Part shown: positions 8,068-17,140 of the stretch, piece by piece
How the letters are laid out: the number at the start of each line of letters is the position of its first letter
Position numbering within the stretch: the first letter of the stretch is position 1
Source: an uncultured Gammaproteobacteria bacterium
Lineage (GTDB): Bacteria; Pseudomonadota; Gammaproteobacteria; Pseudomonadales; Pseudohongiellaceae
Length of the DNA stretch: 64,000 nucleotides
Direction: 5' to 3'
NCBI GenBank assembly: GCA_913048385.1
Contig: CAJWVZ010000006.1
Coordinates: 1-64,000 of the forward strand
The notes under the pieces: generated by a model
Databases searched by the model: none
Seen by the model: only the letters and a program-made list of their open reading frames with translations
Told to the model about the DNA's origin: nothing
Made by a program: the position numbers and the translations under genes

Positions 8068-9711
8068 TTATTGGCACTGAAAATTTTCAGCACGCCAACT
8101 CTGGGGGCTGGAAGCACCACTTGCTGATCCGATGTATTTTGCTTGCTTCGGATAAGCGCACAAGGGTCTCTCATTATCAATTTCCCCATTCGTGGTGTGT
8201 GTGGCTATTATGCTTTCAGGCGCCACCCCATTTTCAACCCAGTCCACAAGAGGTGACAGCTTGTCCCAGGCATTAGGGCCGTCGCCACCCCCGCAATGGT
8301 TCATCCCAGGAGCAAGGAAAAGTCGTGCACTCTCCTTTGCCGCTTCGCTGTCTCCGTTAAAAGTGACGTCGATTAAATCATCGTAGTAGTCGATAGTATC
8401 GCTCGCGACAATTAGTGTGTCCGTCAAGCCATGATAGATAATCATTTTTCCATCTTCATCAAGCAGAAAGGGATTAAGGTCGGGGTCATTGGCATCAGTA
8501 ATAGATTTCATCAAGTCTCCTTTGCTGGAAAAAAAGTCGTCTATATTCCAGTCGATCCAATGAAATTCTGGGTTTGCTCCTGTAGTTTTGGTTTTATAAT
8601 TCGTATCGCGGACATCAGGAACAGCGACCCCCGGATCTTTCTCATAAAACAAATAATTCATGTGATCGCCCGCAACCCCCATCAGCTTTGAGGGCCCCAT
8701 CTTATTCCCCTCCCATGGGATATAGTAACTGGGCCAGCTCAGCTCAGAGCCCAACATTTTGCCAGGATAAACTTGGCGGCCATCCGAGTCTTCAGGGCCG
8801 TTGTAGAGATCTGCTATTGTCTCGATTTGCTCTTCGGTAAAGCAGGTTCCTCCCGCTGGGGTTGCGGGACAAATGGCCTCGGTCAGATCATTTTTAGGAT
8901 CAAAGTTGCAACTTAGGGGGTCGCTTACTAGCCTATCAAGAACTCCGTCGTTTGCGTCACAGCGCTGCAGAACGCTTTCATGTAATAATTGGACTAGCGC
9001 AAGGCTATCGGGACTACCATCGTCATTTGAGTCAACGGCTAAATTTCCAATTAAATTGTCGCGAAACACTCTTTGTAAATTCCAAGTACCAGCAGCGTTA
9101 AGGCCTTGATAGTTAAATGCAGGGGCGCCCGCGGATATACCATCAAAATCTTTCGGGTAACGTTGAGCTGACATGAAGCCCTGCCTGCCACCTTGCGAAC
9201 ACCCTTCAAAGTATGAATAGTCTTGTTCTTTTTCATAATATTCTTGGATGAGATGCTTCCCAGCCTGAACTGTTAGATGTACAGCGCGATATCCAAAATC
9301 GATTTCAGCTTGGCGATTATTTAAGCCAAAAGAAGCACCAGGCTCCACGGCCGAATCATGTCCGAGATTACTGTTTGTTACAGCGTAACCTTGCGCAACC
9401 CGATGGTTGGCGTAATCGAGGTCTCCGTCCTTACCTCCATCGCCCCACTGGAGAAACCGACCATTCCAATTTTTCGGCAGTGGAAGCTGGGCGTGAAAAT
9501 GAATGGCTGGGCTGATAATGCCCCTCACGTAACAATAAGTAGAATCGTTGATAGGATTTGTTTTTATCTCCGCTCGGGTGAGCGTTAGGTTTCTGAGATC
9601 TTCTAGCCCCTCACAAGCTATTTGGTCGATGTCGGTCTGAGAGAGACCACTTTGAGCAGTTGCAAAGCTTAAAAAAAATAAAGCTTTGTATCGTAATGCG
9701 GCAGACTTCAT
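8068..9711 (-). CDS. Tannase/feruloyl esterase family hydrolase
   Basis: A 547-residue exported protein (signal MKSAALRYKALFFLSFATAQSG). The nucleophile motif GCSQGGRQG is near residue 170. The acid is probably the Asp in HGLTDTLIVA, and the His is in PGMNHCGGGDG. The Cys before Ser and the Cys after His form the CS-D-HC disulfide arrangement that defines this family. CDANDGVLDRLVSDP is the usual calcium-binding loop of the lid domain. It should cleave aryl esters such as feruloyl or galloyl esters outside the cytoplasm. Its position beside exported PQQ enzymes suits use of plant or algal aromatics, but the substrate is inferred. Confidence 0.92.
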   Translation of the reverse strand: MKSAALRYKALFFLSFATAQSGLSQTDIDQIACEGLEDLRNLTLTRAEIKTNPINDSTYCYVRGIISPAIHFHAQLPLPKNWNGRFLQWGDGGKDGDLDYANHRVAQGYAVTNSNLGHDSAVEPGASFGLNNRQAEIDFGYRAVHLTVQAGKHLIQEYYEKEQDYSYFEGCSQGGRQGFMSAQRYPKDFDGISAGAPAFNYQGLNAAGTWNLQRVFRDNLIGNLAVDSNDDGSPDSLALVQLLHESVLQRCDANDGVLDRLVSDPLSCNFDPKNDLTEAICPATPAGGTCFTEEQIETIADLYNGPEDSDGRQVYPGKMLGSELSWPSYYIPWEGNKMGPSKLMGVAGDHMNYLFYEKDPGVAVPDVRDTNYKTKTTGANPEFHWIDWNIDDFFSSKGDLMKSITDANDPDLNPFLLDEDGKMIIYHGLTDTLIVASDTIDYYDDLIDVTFNGDSEAAKESARLFLAPGMNHCGGGDGPNAWDKLSPLVDWVENGVAPESIIATHTTNGEIDNERPLCAYPKQAKYIGSASGASSPQSWRAENFQCQ

Positions 9712-9802
9712 ACTGAATCCCTTATTATATTTCGCTTTAAAGTAAAAATTTGTTGCGTAAAGTGATAAGACAAACTGTAACTTTTAATGAGTACTGAAAG
9801 CA

Positions 9803-10477
9803 ATGTGTGGACGCTTTAATACGAAAGATGACTCGAAAATCGCCTCATTATGCGAAGTTCTCTCGGTTACCAATGAGGTTCGACTGCAGAGCAATCTGGC
9901 ACCTGGCGGTGTAATTAATATAATTCATCAATCGGAGGCGGGTAGGGCAGTTTCCGAGGCTCTGTGGTGGCTGCTTCTCGATGAAAATTCTTTAAAACCA
10001 AACTACAAGTATTCCAGCTTTAACTCTCGATCCGACAAGTTGCACAATCGTCAGGGAATCTCGTTTTTTCCGTACAGAGAGTCTCGGTGCATTATTCCAG
10101 CTACTGCATTTGTTGAGGGATTAGGAGATAAGAAAACTTACCATATGATCGAGCTACCGGGTTCAGCGATTGCGTTCGGTGGCCTGTATAAAGAATACAA
10201 AAGTCAGAAAACCGGTGAGGTGGTGTATTCGGCCTCGATAATAACTTTGCCCTCGGTGTCTGTTGCTTGGAACAAGATTTCACCTAAGTCCATGCCGTTA
10301 ATTTTAGACTTTAACGATCAGGTGTTGATGGAGAAATGGATCAACCCAGAATTTTCAGAGATCGATGAGTTTGAAAAACTCTTCAGTGGATGCTTGCCTC
10401 AAGACTTAACTGCCACCCCAATAGCAAAACCTAGCAGGTGGGATCCGATTGGTGAAAGCTTTCATATAAGAGGCTAA
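9803..10477 (+). CDS. SRAP (YedK/HMCES-like) protein with altered active site
   Basis: A 224-residue protein, the usual length of SRAP proteins. It begins MCGRFN, so Cys2 would become the N-terminal nucleophile that cross-links to abasic sites in single-stranded DNA. Asn74 (FNSRSDK) and Glu105 (FVEGLG) are kept. The conserved His of the I-H-D-R-x-P motif is replaced: the segment reads KISPKSMPLIL, placing Ser at position 160, where YedK has His160. That His assists cross-link chemistry in the known enzymes, so this copy may form or release cross-links differently. It is cytoplasmic and transcribed away from the esterase gene. Confidence 0.9.
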   Translation: MCGRFNTKDDSKIASLCEVLSVTNEVRLQSNLAPGGVINIIHQSEAGRAVSEALWWLLLDENSLKPNYKYSSFNSRSDKLHNRQGISFFPYRESRCIIPATAFVEGLGDKKTYHMIELPGSAIAFGGLYKEYKSQKTGEVVYSASIITLPSVSVAWNKISPKSMPLILDFNDQVLMEKWINPEFSEIDEFEKLFSGCLPQDLTATPIAKPSRWDPIGESFHIRG

Positions 10478-10545
10478 CCGCTAGCGGCCAACGGCCAACG
10501 AAAGATCCTGCTGATTATCTTTTTGAGGGTCGGGTTTAGACGCAA

Positions 10546-11523
10546 TCATTTTTCTTTTTCTAGGAAATTTAAAAACAGTCTTACGTCCGCGGCTGAGCGC
10601 TCCGGATCTTCTTCCATCGGAATATGTCCTAGGTCGTCATAAATAATTGTTGTCGTATTAGGGATATTGTCTTCGAATAATGAGACAGTCGAGACGGATA
10701 TGATTGAATCTTGTGCACCCCACATTATTAGGGTGGGTTGCTGGAGAGAGTTTAGATCTGATAACTGGTTAGTCGCTCGGGTTGAAGGCTTTCCGCCACC
10801 CAGAATTGCTGAGCGGGTGCCTTTACGCATGATTAGCTCGTAATAGCGCGCAGCCAATTCGTCATTCACCACTGGAGAGTTATTATAGGCCGAACGCAGG
10901 CCCTGTCCTACAAGGGGCCAGGGATCTATGTATGCGGCTATTGCCCGAAACCAATCCTGTTGAAGTAATCTAAAGGCTAGCGGGCCTGGACCTCGGTCTG
11001 GTTCTAGGTCTGCGTTGTTCCAGTTTCCCGGCGGGACCGAATCGACAAGGATCATGGCGATAACTTTTTCAGGATGCTCCAAGGTATATTGCCATGTTGC
11101 GCCGCCGCCCATCGAGTTGCCACCCAGTACAAATTTTTCGATTCCCACGGCCTTGGTGACAGCATCAATTACCGAAATAAAGGCGGATCCTCCGTAGTCA
11201 CCACTCTGAACGCGTCCGGTAAGCCCATGAGCTGGAAGGTCGAGCGTAATAACTCGATACCTTTGGCCCAGACTACGCACCCAGGGTTCCCAAGTGTGAA
11301 GAGATGCCATAGCGCCATGAATCAGAACGAGTGGGGTGCCAGATGCATTACCCTGATCTCGATAGTGAATTCTTGACCCGTCTTCAGTTGTTAAAAATTT
11401 TGATTGAGCATTGCTGTACTTTGCGTCGACTGTTGCAGCAGGTATATCGCCCTCGAACAAGACAACGCATACTAAGATGATCAAAAAGATCGTTATGATG
11501 CCAACTAATGTGCGACGTTTCAT
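10546..11523 (-). CDS. Alpha/beta hydrolase, membrane-anchored
   Basis: A 325-residue protein with an N-terminal hydrophobic anchor (about residues 6-24) and a complete alpha/beta-hydrolase fold. Visible are VLIHGAMAS (oxyanion HG), the elbow GGNSMGGGATW with its nucleophile Ser, the acid Asp in MWGAQDSIISV and the His in DLGHIPMEEDP. The cap is rich in Trp and Pro (residues about 180-240). It is likely an esterase or C-C hydrolase facing the periplasm. It is divergent from the next hydrolase at 11638. Confidence 0.88.
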   Translation of the reverse strand: MKRRTLVGIITIFLIILVCVVLFEGDIPAATVDAKYSNAQSKFLTTEDGSRIHYRDQGNASGTPLVLIHGAMASLHTWEPWVRSLGQRYRVITLDLPAHGLTGRVQSGDYGGSAFISVIDAVTKAVGIEKFVLGGNSMGGGATWQYTLEHPEKVIAMILVDSVPPGNWNNADLEPDRGPGPLAFRLLQQDWFRAIAAYIDPWPLVGQGLRSAYNNSPVVNDELAARYYELIMRKGTRSAILGGGKPSTRATNQLSDLNSLQQPTLIMWGAQDSIISVSTVSLFEDNIPNTTTIIYDDLGHIPMEEDPERSAADVRLFLNFLEKEK

Positions 11524-11637
11524 TTTCCAGTTCTTTTGATATTTGATTTAATGAGAGCATTAAACCAGAAAAGAGAATGATTTTTAACAATGGCCTATTC
11601 AGTAAGTTTGGCTTCACAAAAAGGAGATTGGACTGAT

Positions 11638-12516
11638 ATGTGGATTGAGTGGAAAAAACATCTGGCAGGCCAAATGGTCTTTTTTCTGTTGCTCTCATGT
11701 TATTCCGTTGGGCAGGAAAGTCGGTTGATAGAGCTTGAACATGCGAGATTAAATGTAGTCGAGTGGTTTCCTGCGGCAGGGAACGGAGAGCTTGTCATTG
11801 CCCTACCCGGGAGCGGCGGCGATCATTCGAGATACAAGCGCATAGCTCCTCTCATCGCAGATGGTGGATATCATATTGTGGTGGTAAATCAGCGAGGGGT
11901 CATGGGTAGTTCTAATAATTTGAATAACCTTAGTATGCAGGACCTCGCTGACGATGTGATTGCTGTTTCACAGGCCTTTGGTGCGGAAAAATTCCACATG
12001 ATGGGATGGGCTTTTGGCAACCGCACTTCGCGGATGGTGGCGACCCTTTATCCGGACCGAATCTCCAGTTTGACACTCATTGCGGCAGGTGGGCTCGTTC
12101 CAGCATTAACTGAACCGGGTGAGTTAGGAGAGCTTCTGGGAAATTCTAAGCTCTCCGAAGCAGAGAAGATCAAGCTTGCCCGCCAGACTCTTTTCTCTTC
12201 AGCTACCGGTGATGAGGTAGTCTTGGATTATGTCACTAACTTAAAGTACTGGCCTGAGGCACGTGCGGCACAACGATTTGCAAATCAAAACACCCCAGTC
12301 GAATTTTGGTCTGCTGGGGGCAGTGGTCCAATGCTTATGGTGATGGGTGAGGATGACCTCACAGCTCCTCTAGAAAATGCATACATAATGAAGGCTGAAC
12401 ACGGGGACCGACTGTCTTTGGCCGTAATTTCAGGCGCTGGCCACGCTGTGGGATTGGAAAAGCCAAAAGAGACGGTTGCAGCCATTCTTCCTTTCCTCAA
12501 AAGTCATCCTTTTTAA
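11638..12516 (+). CDS. Alpha/beta hydrolase-fold protein lacking the nucleophile Ser
   Basis: A 292-residue exported protein. I chose the ATG at 11638, which starts a signal peptide (MWIEWKKHLAGQMVFFLLLSC) and has AAGGAG 11 nt upstream; an earlier in-frame ATG at 11590 has no ribosome site. The fold is clear: VIALPGSGGDHSRY, VVVNQRGVMGSS, MVMGEDDLTAP and SGAGHAVGLEKP with Asp and His in place. The nucleophile elbow reads MGWAFGNRTSR, with Ala about residue 125 where Ser is expected (codon GCT). The protein may be a non-hydrolytic binder or use another residue. Confidence 0.88.
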   Translation: MWIEWKKHLAGQMVFFLLLSCYSVGQESRLIELEHARLNVVEWFPAAGNGELVIALPGSGGDHSRYKRIAPLIADGGYHIVVVNQRGVMGSSNNLNNLSMQDLADDVIAVSQAFGAEKFHMMGWAFGNRTSRMVATLYPDRISSLTLIAAGGLVPALTEPGELGELLGNSKLSEAEKIKLARQTLFSSATGDEVVLDYVTNLKYWPEARAAQRFANQNTPVEFWSAGGSGPMLMVMGEDDLTAPLENAYIMKAEHGDRLSLAVISGAGHAVGLEKPKETVAAILPFLKSHPF

Positions 12517-12654
12517 ACGGGGAAGTCGGTATCAATCGAAATCAGAAAGTTATAATTTTTTGCTCTGCACTTACTTATGAGGTTAGACAACTGTGATAAT
12601 TGGTTTACAAATAGCAGTGCAAGAGTACGCGGATTTTTATCATGGCGAACTCCG

Positions 12655-14319
12655 TTATGGTCGATCTAGTACTACCGAGTGATACGGTTCCAAGGTATCA
12701 ATGGCATCCAGCGACTGACTATTTACATCCCACTTAAAGAGTTTTGCTATTATTTTATCAGTTTCGAAGTCGACAATAGCAAAGCCATGTTCCTCTATCG
12801 GCGGGACTTGTTCCTGAAAGTCCAAATATTGCGATGGGGCTGCGGATACTCCTCGGACCACTGAGGGGAAACCGCGAATCGACGTGCCAATTGGACCACA
12901 AAGGATATTGGTGATCGGGTTGTCGGCAAAACTTAGGTCTCCGGCTCCGTGCATCGTGCCAGTGCCAGTGGCGTGAAGGTCACCGGCAATGATGAGCGGA
13001 TTTCTGTGCCTCATATCTGCCAAGGACTGCATGATCCGATCATGTTGGTCGAGCCAGCCTTGTCGCCAATGTCGTTTGGGGATAAGGGTTGTTAATTGAC
13101 CTGTTTCTGGATGCAAAACATCGGGATACCACTCGCCCCACTTGCCGGCGGTCCAACCTGGAGGGTTAGATGGAACATGCACTAGGTGGCGGGTGTCTCT
13201 TGATCTCGTTCTCTGGATCAACCAATTCTCGACATTTCGGTCAAGAAACGCAGAATTTAGTGCACCAACACTTAAAGTTCGACGGACATCGTAGAGCAAA
13301 ATTTCAAGCAGGTTCCCGTAGCGCAGTGTGCCAAAGCTCTCCGAAAGTTCGCCGCGAATAGAATTCGTTGAGTACGGTAGGCCGGCAGCCCGCTTCGTAT
13401 CGGGAAGGAACTCCGGGTAATAAAGTTGTTGTGTAGCACGAGCGAGTTGTAACTGAAACCAAGGAACGGGGTAAGTCAGCGGCGAATCATTTTCCCAATG
13501 GTCGTGGTCGTCTTGAAGGAAGTACACTGGGGTAGATCGAAATGTTGTGCCGTATAGGGGGGTGATTTGTGGCCCCGCTGCTAATTTCATTGCCTCTTCA
13601 TTTGTTCCACCCATTACTCGGGCCGAGTAATCAAAGTTTGAATTACGGCCTGCTAGGCTTAATTGTCCTGCTTCCTCGCCCTGCCAAGTGTGAAGATCCC
13701 AATAGATGTGGTCACCGTTCGCTACAGCTGCTTGTGGGGTGAATGATAACCCCCTTTTTAGCAGTTTTTGGCGGATGGCGATCGGCAAATTGCCTTGCCT
13801 GTCGCCAATGCCAAAGTATTTGCCTTCAGGCCCTCCGGCGCAGGTGTAAAATAATACACGGACACTTTCGGGTGTTTGCTCAGGTGATGGAAAGGTCGAC
13901 AACGGCCATGTGTCGCATAGCGAGTTTCCAAAGGAGTCTTGGAGAGATAGTTCATATTGTGTGTCGGGCGTCAGTTCGGTTGCGTAAAATTGCCAAAATT
14001 CGCCAATCGTATCGTTCAGATGCCCCTCTATAACTTTTCGATTGTTTCCGACACGAATCTGTAGCTGTGGCTTTTTGTTAAGCGGTCGCTTGAATGAGAC
14101 CTTTATCAGAAAACTTGTTTCATTTACCGCCGGTAACAAGTGTCGCACGATGCCAGAGTCCCAGTCATCGTTCTTACTAAGCAAGGCCTCTTGCGCGGCC
14201 AGTCTCTGCCAAGGCCAAGCGGACAACCAAGTGCCTGCCATGGCCCCTGCGCTGCCACGCAAGAAATCGCGTCGTTTAAAGTGCGGAGTTTGGGCTCTCA
14301 GTTTGTTGTTTTTAGCCAC
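12655..14319 (-). CDS. PhoD-like metallophosphatase, Tat-exported
   Basis: A 554-residue protein starting with a Tat signal (KRRDFLRGSAGAMAGTW). After an N-terminal beta domain (about residues 55-150), the PhoD-like catalytic domain shows VLFYTCAGGPEG, ANGDHIYWDLHTW, QDDHDHWEND and IAGDLHATGTG. These supply the Asp, His and Asn metal ligands of calcium/iron alkaline phosphatases. The Cys after YT matches the iron-binding Cys of PhoD. It should hydrolyse phosphate mono- or diesters in the periplasm. It is convergent with the hydrolase at 11638. No Pho box was identified. Confidence 0.88.
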   Translation of the reverse strand: MAKNNKLRAQTPHFKRRDFLRGSAGAMAGTWLSAWPWQRLAAQEALLSKNDDWDSGIVRHLLPAVNETSFLIKVSFKRPLNKKPQLQIRVGNNRKVIEGHLNDTIGEFWQFYATELTPDTQYELSLQDSFGNSLCDTWPLSTFPSPEQTPESVRVLFYTCAGGPEGKYFGIGDRQGNLPIAIRQKLLKRGLSFTPQAAVANGDHIYWDLHTWQGEEAGQLSLAGRNSNFDYSARVMGGTNEEAMKLAAGPQITPLYGTTFRSTPVYFLQDDHDHWENDSPLTYPVPWFQLQLARATQQLYYPEFLPDTKRAAGLPYSTNSIRGELSESFGTLRYGNLLEILLYDVRRTLSVGALNSAFLDRNVENWLIQRTRSRDTRHLVHVPSNPPGWTAGKWGEWYPDVLHPETGQLTTLIPKRHWRQGWLDQHDRIMQSLADMRHRNPLIIAGDLHATGTGTMHGAGDLSFADNPITNILCGPIGTSIRGFPSVVRGVSAAPSQYLDFQEQVPPIEEHGFAIVDFETDKIIAKLFKWDVNSQSLDAIDTLEPYHSVVLDRP

Positions 14320-14529
14320 AATCTGACGATTCTTTATTGCTTATAGAGATGTCACCATACTTCAAGCATCTTAAAAAGACTATTCCTTGTTGACGGGTTT
14401 GGGTTGGTTTGCCATTTCGCTCGGTAAGAGTAGCGTTAGAGTCAGAAAGTTTTGCACAGTTATACAGTACTGCCTTACATTGATCGATTCTAAAATCGAA
14501 GTAAGTGATCACTTCTTGAGGTTTGGGAC

Positions 14530-14556
14530 AAAAAAAAGCCCCTTATAGAAAGGGGC
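14530..14556 (-). terminator. Rho-independent terminator after the siderophore receptor
   Basis: On the minus strand, GCCCCTT (14556-14550) pairs with AAGGGGC (14544-14538), followed by a run of seven or eight T. It ends the transcript of the TonB receptor at 14629-16704. Confidence 0.85.
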
Positions 14557-14628
14557 AACGAGGAGGCACTTTAGACTTGCATGCTGCGATCAAGTGCTCG
14601 GGAAGGAGCTTTTGATCGCGCCTTAACT

Positions 14629-16704
14629 TTAGAATCGACGAGTGATTGATAGTCTCGCGTTCGCGTCCTTACCAACAGAAGCCTGGTGAGTACTGTGCGA
14701 ATGCGGAAAATATAGCTCGTCCGAAAGATTCTCTATGTTTAGACGGACTTCCGTGTCGTCTGATATGGTCCAGTAGGCGGCAGCATCCCATCGGGTATAG
14801 TCTGGGAGAGCGAGCCCTGGGCTATCATTTTTTATGTTAGAGTCATCTTGATGCGTCATACCAAAACCAAATCCGAAATTATCACTGACTTGGTAATTGG
14901 CCCATAGGTGAGCCGTGAATTCAGGAATCTCCCGCGGTTCACCGCCTTTCCCAGTTGTCCCGTCCATATTTGCATAGCCAGCGGCAATGAACAGCTTGTC
15001 GTTTATTTGTCCTTTAAGCTCAAGTTCGAAACCGTCGACCTGCAAGCCAACGACCTCGCTTTGCTCTCCGGACACGCTGTCACGAACCGCCTGCTCCTGC
15101 TCACTCTCAAAATAAGCGGCAGAAAACGTAAGGCCCGGAATGATATCTACTTTTACACCAACTTCAGTATTCTCGAAAACGTCAGGGTCTAGGCTCGCGG
15201 CTGACGCGTCTAGTTTCTTGAACTGTTCTCCAGATCGCGGAAGGAAACTTTCACTGTAGCTTGCATAAATTGACAAGTTCTCTTGTGGCTTAAAAATTAA
15301 TCCGCCTCTTGGTGAAAACTCATCATCTTCTCTTGATTGCGAAGTACCAGCTTTGACGTCGTTGACTTTAATGTCGAACTTGTCGATCCGGCCGCCTAGC
15401 ATGACAATTAGGTTGTCTGAAACGTCTATCTGATCTTGGACATAAAATGATGTCGTTTCGATCTCAGACGTTGTCGAGCGATTCATCTTTGTTGTGAAGT
15501 CAACTCGAGTTGGGTCTCCTGCTGAGTTAACACTGAAGTTCATCGGGGTAGAAACATTGAACGTCTCTTTGTCTTTACCAGTGGTTGACCAGTATGTGTC
15601 GTACCGATAGTTACTATTATCTGTCTCTATTCTCTGTGCGCCGATCGATAGTGTGTGCTTCACGGATCCAGTATTGATTTCGTTGACCAAGTTCGCATCA
15701 AAGAAAGTGTTCTCTCTTTCGGTCGGGTCTCTGTAACCATCCATAGTGACGAGCGAACCGTCATAGCCGGATACATAAAGGTTTTGATACATTTTTTCAA
15801 ATTCGTCGACTTGCACACTGATTTGGCCTTTGCTCGTCTCGGAGAACTGATGACGTAACGTGCCTTTAAAAATGTCAGCCGTTAAGGTCTGCACATTTGT
15901 GTCTTCGCCTCCAAAGGTGGTACCTGCTAGTGCCTCTACTGGCCGACCATTCTGGGTGGGGCCGCCTCGGTCAATAAAGCGCTCATGATCAGCATGTTCG
16001 TATGAAAGGTCGAGCACTGTCTGGTCGCTGAGCTCTAATTTGAAAGTAGGATTAAACCCGACTCGGTCTCCATCAAAGGAATCTCTATGGTTATCGAGCG
16101 AGTCGCTGTGCACATTGATACGGAGCGCTGAATTTTCGCTGGTCTGAACGTTTATGTCAGCGGCAAGGTCATACGCACCATAGGTATCTGTGCCGATATC
16201 GAACGATCCGAGCTGACCACCAACAACGGCCTGTTTAGTTACTCGGTTAATGACCCCGCCGGTTCCGCCGCGACCGAATAAGAGGGCGTTTGGTCCCCTG
16301 AGGATTTCAACTTGTTCGACATTGTAAAGAGATCTGAAATACTGGACGTCGTCACGAAGTCCATCTCGATAAAAGTCAGCAGTGGATCTTACGCCTCTAA
16401 AGACAACTGAGTCTCGGTGCCCTTCCCCCTGGGAAGTGTTGACGCCAGGAGTGTATCGCACGATGTCACCGAGCTCACGAAAACCTCGCGAGCGTATGTC
16501 CTCAGAGGTCGTGATTGAAACGGACTGAGGCACGTTGAGTATCGGCATGGGAGGTTGAAGTGAATTAACTTGGTTTGACTGGAGAACGTTTCCAATCACT
16601 GTAATTTCCTCAACCTGGCCGAGAGCGTTAACAGCTACAGCAGACGATGAAAGCACTAGCGCGGTGCGAATAGCGGCGCGTAAGACGTTTCTTGATCGGT
16701 TCAT
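14629..16704 (-). CDS. TonB-dependent siderophore receptor
   Basis: A 691-residue outer-membrane receptor. I use the ATG at 16704, preceded by AAAGGAT and starting a signal peptide; an earlier in-frame ATG at 16758 lies inside the promoter. A TonB box (EEITVIG) follows the cleavage site. The plug shows VPQSVSITTSEDIRSRGF, DIVRYTPGVNTSQGEG and LLFGRGGTGGVINRVTK, typical of catecholate/hydroxamate receptors of the Fiu/FhuE type. The barrel ends with LNIENLSDELYF and a C-terminal Phe (ITRRF). It should import an iron-siderophore complex. Regulation by Fur is strongly supported by the box in its promoter. Confidence 0.92.
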   Translation of the reverse strand: MNRSRNVLRAAIRTALVLSSSAVAVNALGQVEEITVIGNVLQSNQVNSLQPPMPILNVPQSVSITTSEDIRSRGFRELGDIVRYTPGVNTSQGEGHRDSVVFRGVRSTADFYRDGLRDDVQYFRSLYNVEQVEILRGPNALLFGRGGTGGVINRVTKQAVVGGQLGSFDIGTDTYGAYDLAADINVQTSENSALRINVHSDSLDNHRDSFDGDRVGFNPTFKLELSDQTVLDLSYEHADHERFIDRGGPTQNGRPVEALAGTTFGGEDTNVQTLTADIFKGTLRHQFSETSKGQISVQVDEFEKMYQNLYVSGYDGSLVTMDGYRDPTERENTFFDANLVNEINTGSVKHTLSIGAQRIETDNSNYRYDTYWSTTGKDKETFNVSTPMNFSVNSAGDPTRVDFTTKMNRSTTSEIETTSFYVQDQIDVSDNLIVMLGGRIDKFDIKVNDVKAGTSQSREDDEFSPRGGLIFKPQENLSIYASYSESFLPRSGEQFKKLDASAASLDPDVFENTEVGVKVDIIPGLTFSAAYFESEQEQAVRDSVSGEQSEVVGLQVDGFELELKGQINDKLFIAAGYANMDGTTGKGGEPREIPEFTAHLWANYQVSDNFGFGFGMTHQDDSNIKNDSPGLALPDYTRWDAAAYWTISDDTEVRLNIENLSDELYFPHSHSTHQASVGKDANARLSITRRF

Positions 16705-17140
16705 AAGATATCCTTTCTGAAAAATAGTAGACTTAAATTCTTTAGCGGGCGGGATCATACACGCAAATGAGAATCATTTGCAATAGCAAATAGTAACAAT
16801 TCTCGTTCTTATTTGCTGTTTTAAGGATATTGTGACACAGCCTTGTCACAAAAATACTGAAAATCTGAGAATATTTTTGCTAGCACTCTGATTTCTATAT
16901 ATAAATTTATAATTTCTAAAGCCTTGGTCTAATTTGATTACAACTTCGATTTATTCTGTGTTGGAAGATTGTTCAGGGAATTGAATAAAATAATCGTCCA
17001 GTGAACCGGTTTTGACCGACGCTTTAAGCTTATGCGTCCATAGAAGGAGTCTCCGCGCGCTCCTTTACAAACAATTTCAGCCGCGCTCAATTGCGAGTAC
17101 ACTGTGGCTTCAAAGTCAAATTAACCATCCGACCAGACTC
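16705..17140. other. 436-nt divergent intergenic region
   Basis: It holds the Fur promoter of the receptor on the minus strand. Further out, around 16786-16817, an AT-rich stretch has GCAAATA and TATTTGC arms that may be a second, weaker Fur site. The rest, up to the hydrolase start at 17141, is AT-rich with no gene I can support. An in-frame extension of the hydrolase back to a TTG at 17012 is possible but unlikely. Confidence 0.5.
16754..16783 (-). promoter_or_regulatory. Fur box inside the siderophore-receptor promoter
   Basis: Minus strand: -35 TTGCAA (16783-16778), 18-nt spacer, -10 TATGAT (16759-16754). The Fur box at 16763-16781, GCAAATGAGAATCATTTGC on the plus strand, has perfect 8-nt arms and fills the spacer. 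The layout is the same as at 3924-3953. Confidence 0.9.

Noticed and set aside
10478-10545. Short repeats and a CCGCTAGCGG palindrome after the SRAP gene
   Set aside because: The palindrome is only 10 bp with no T-run, and the GGCCAAC pair is too short to call a repeat element or terminator.
14312-14512. A 66-codon minus-strand frame upstream of the PhoD-like gene
   Set aside because: It overlaps the PhoD start, has no ribosome site and its product has no hydrophobic or domain pattern.
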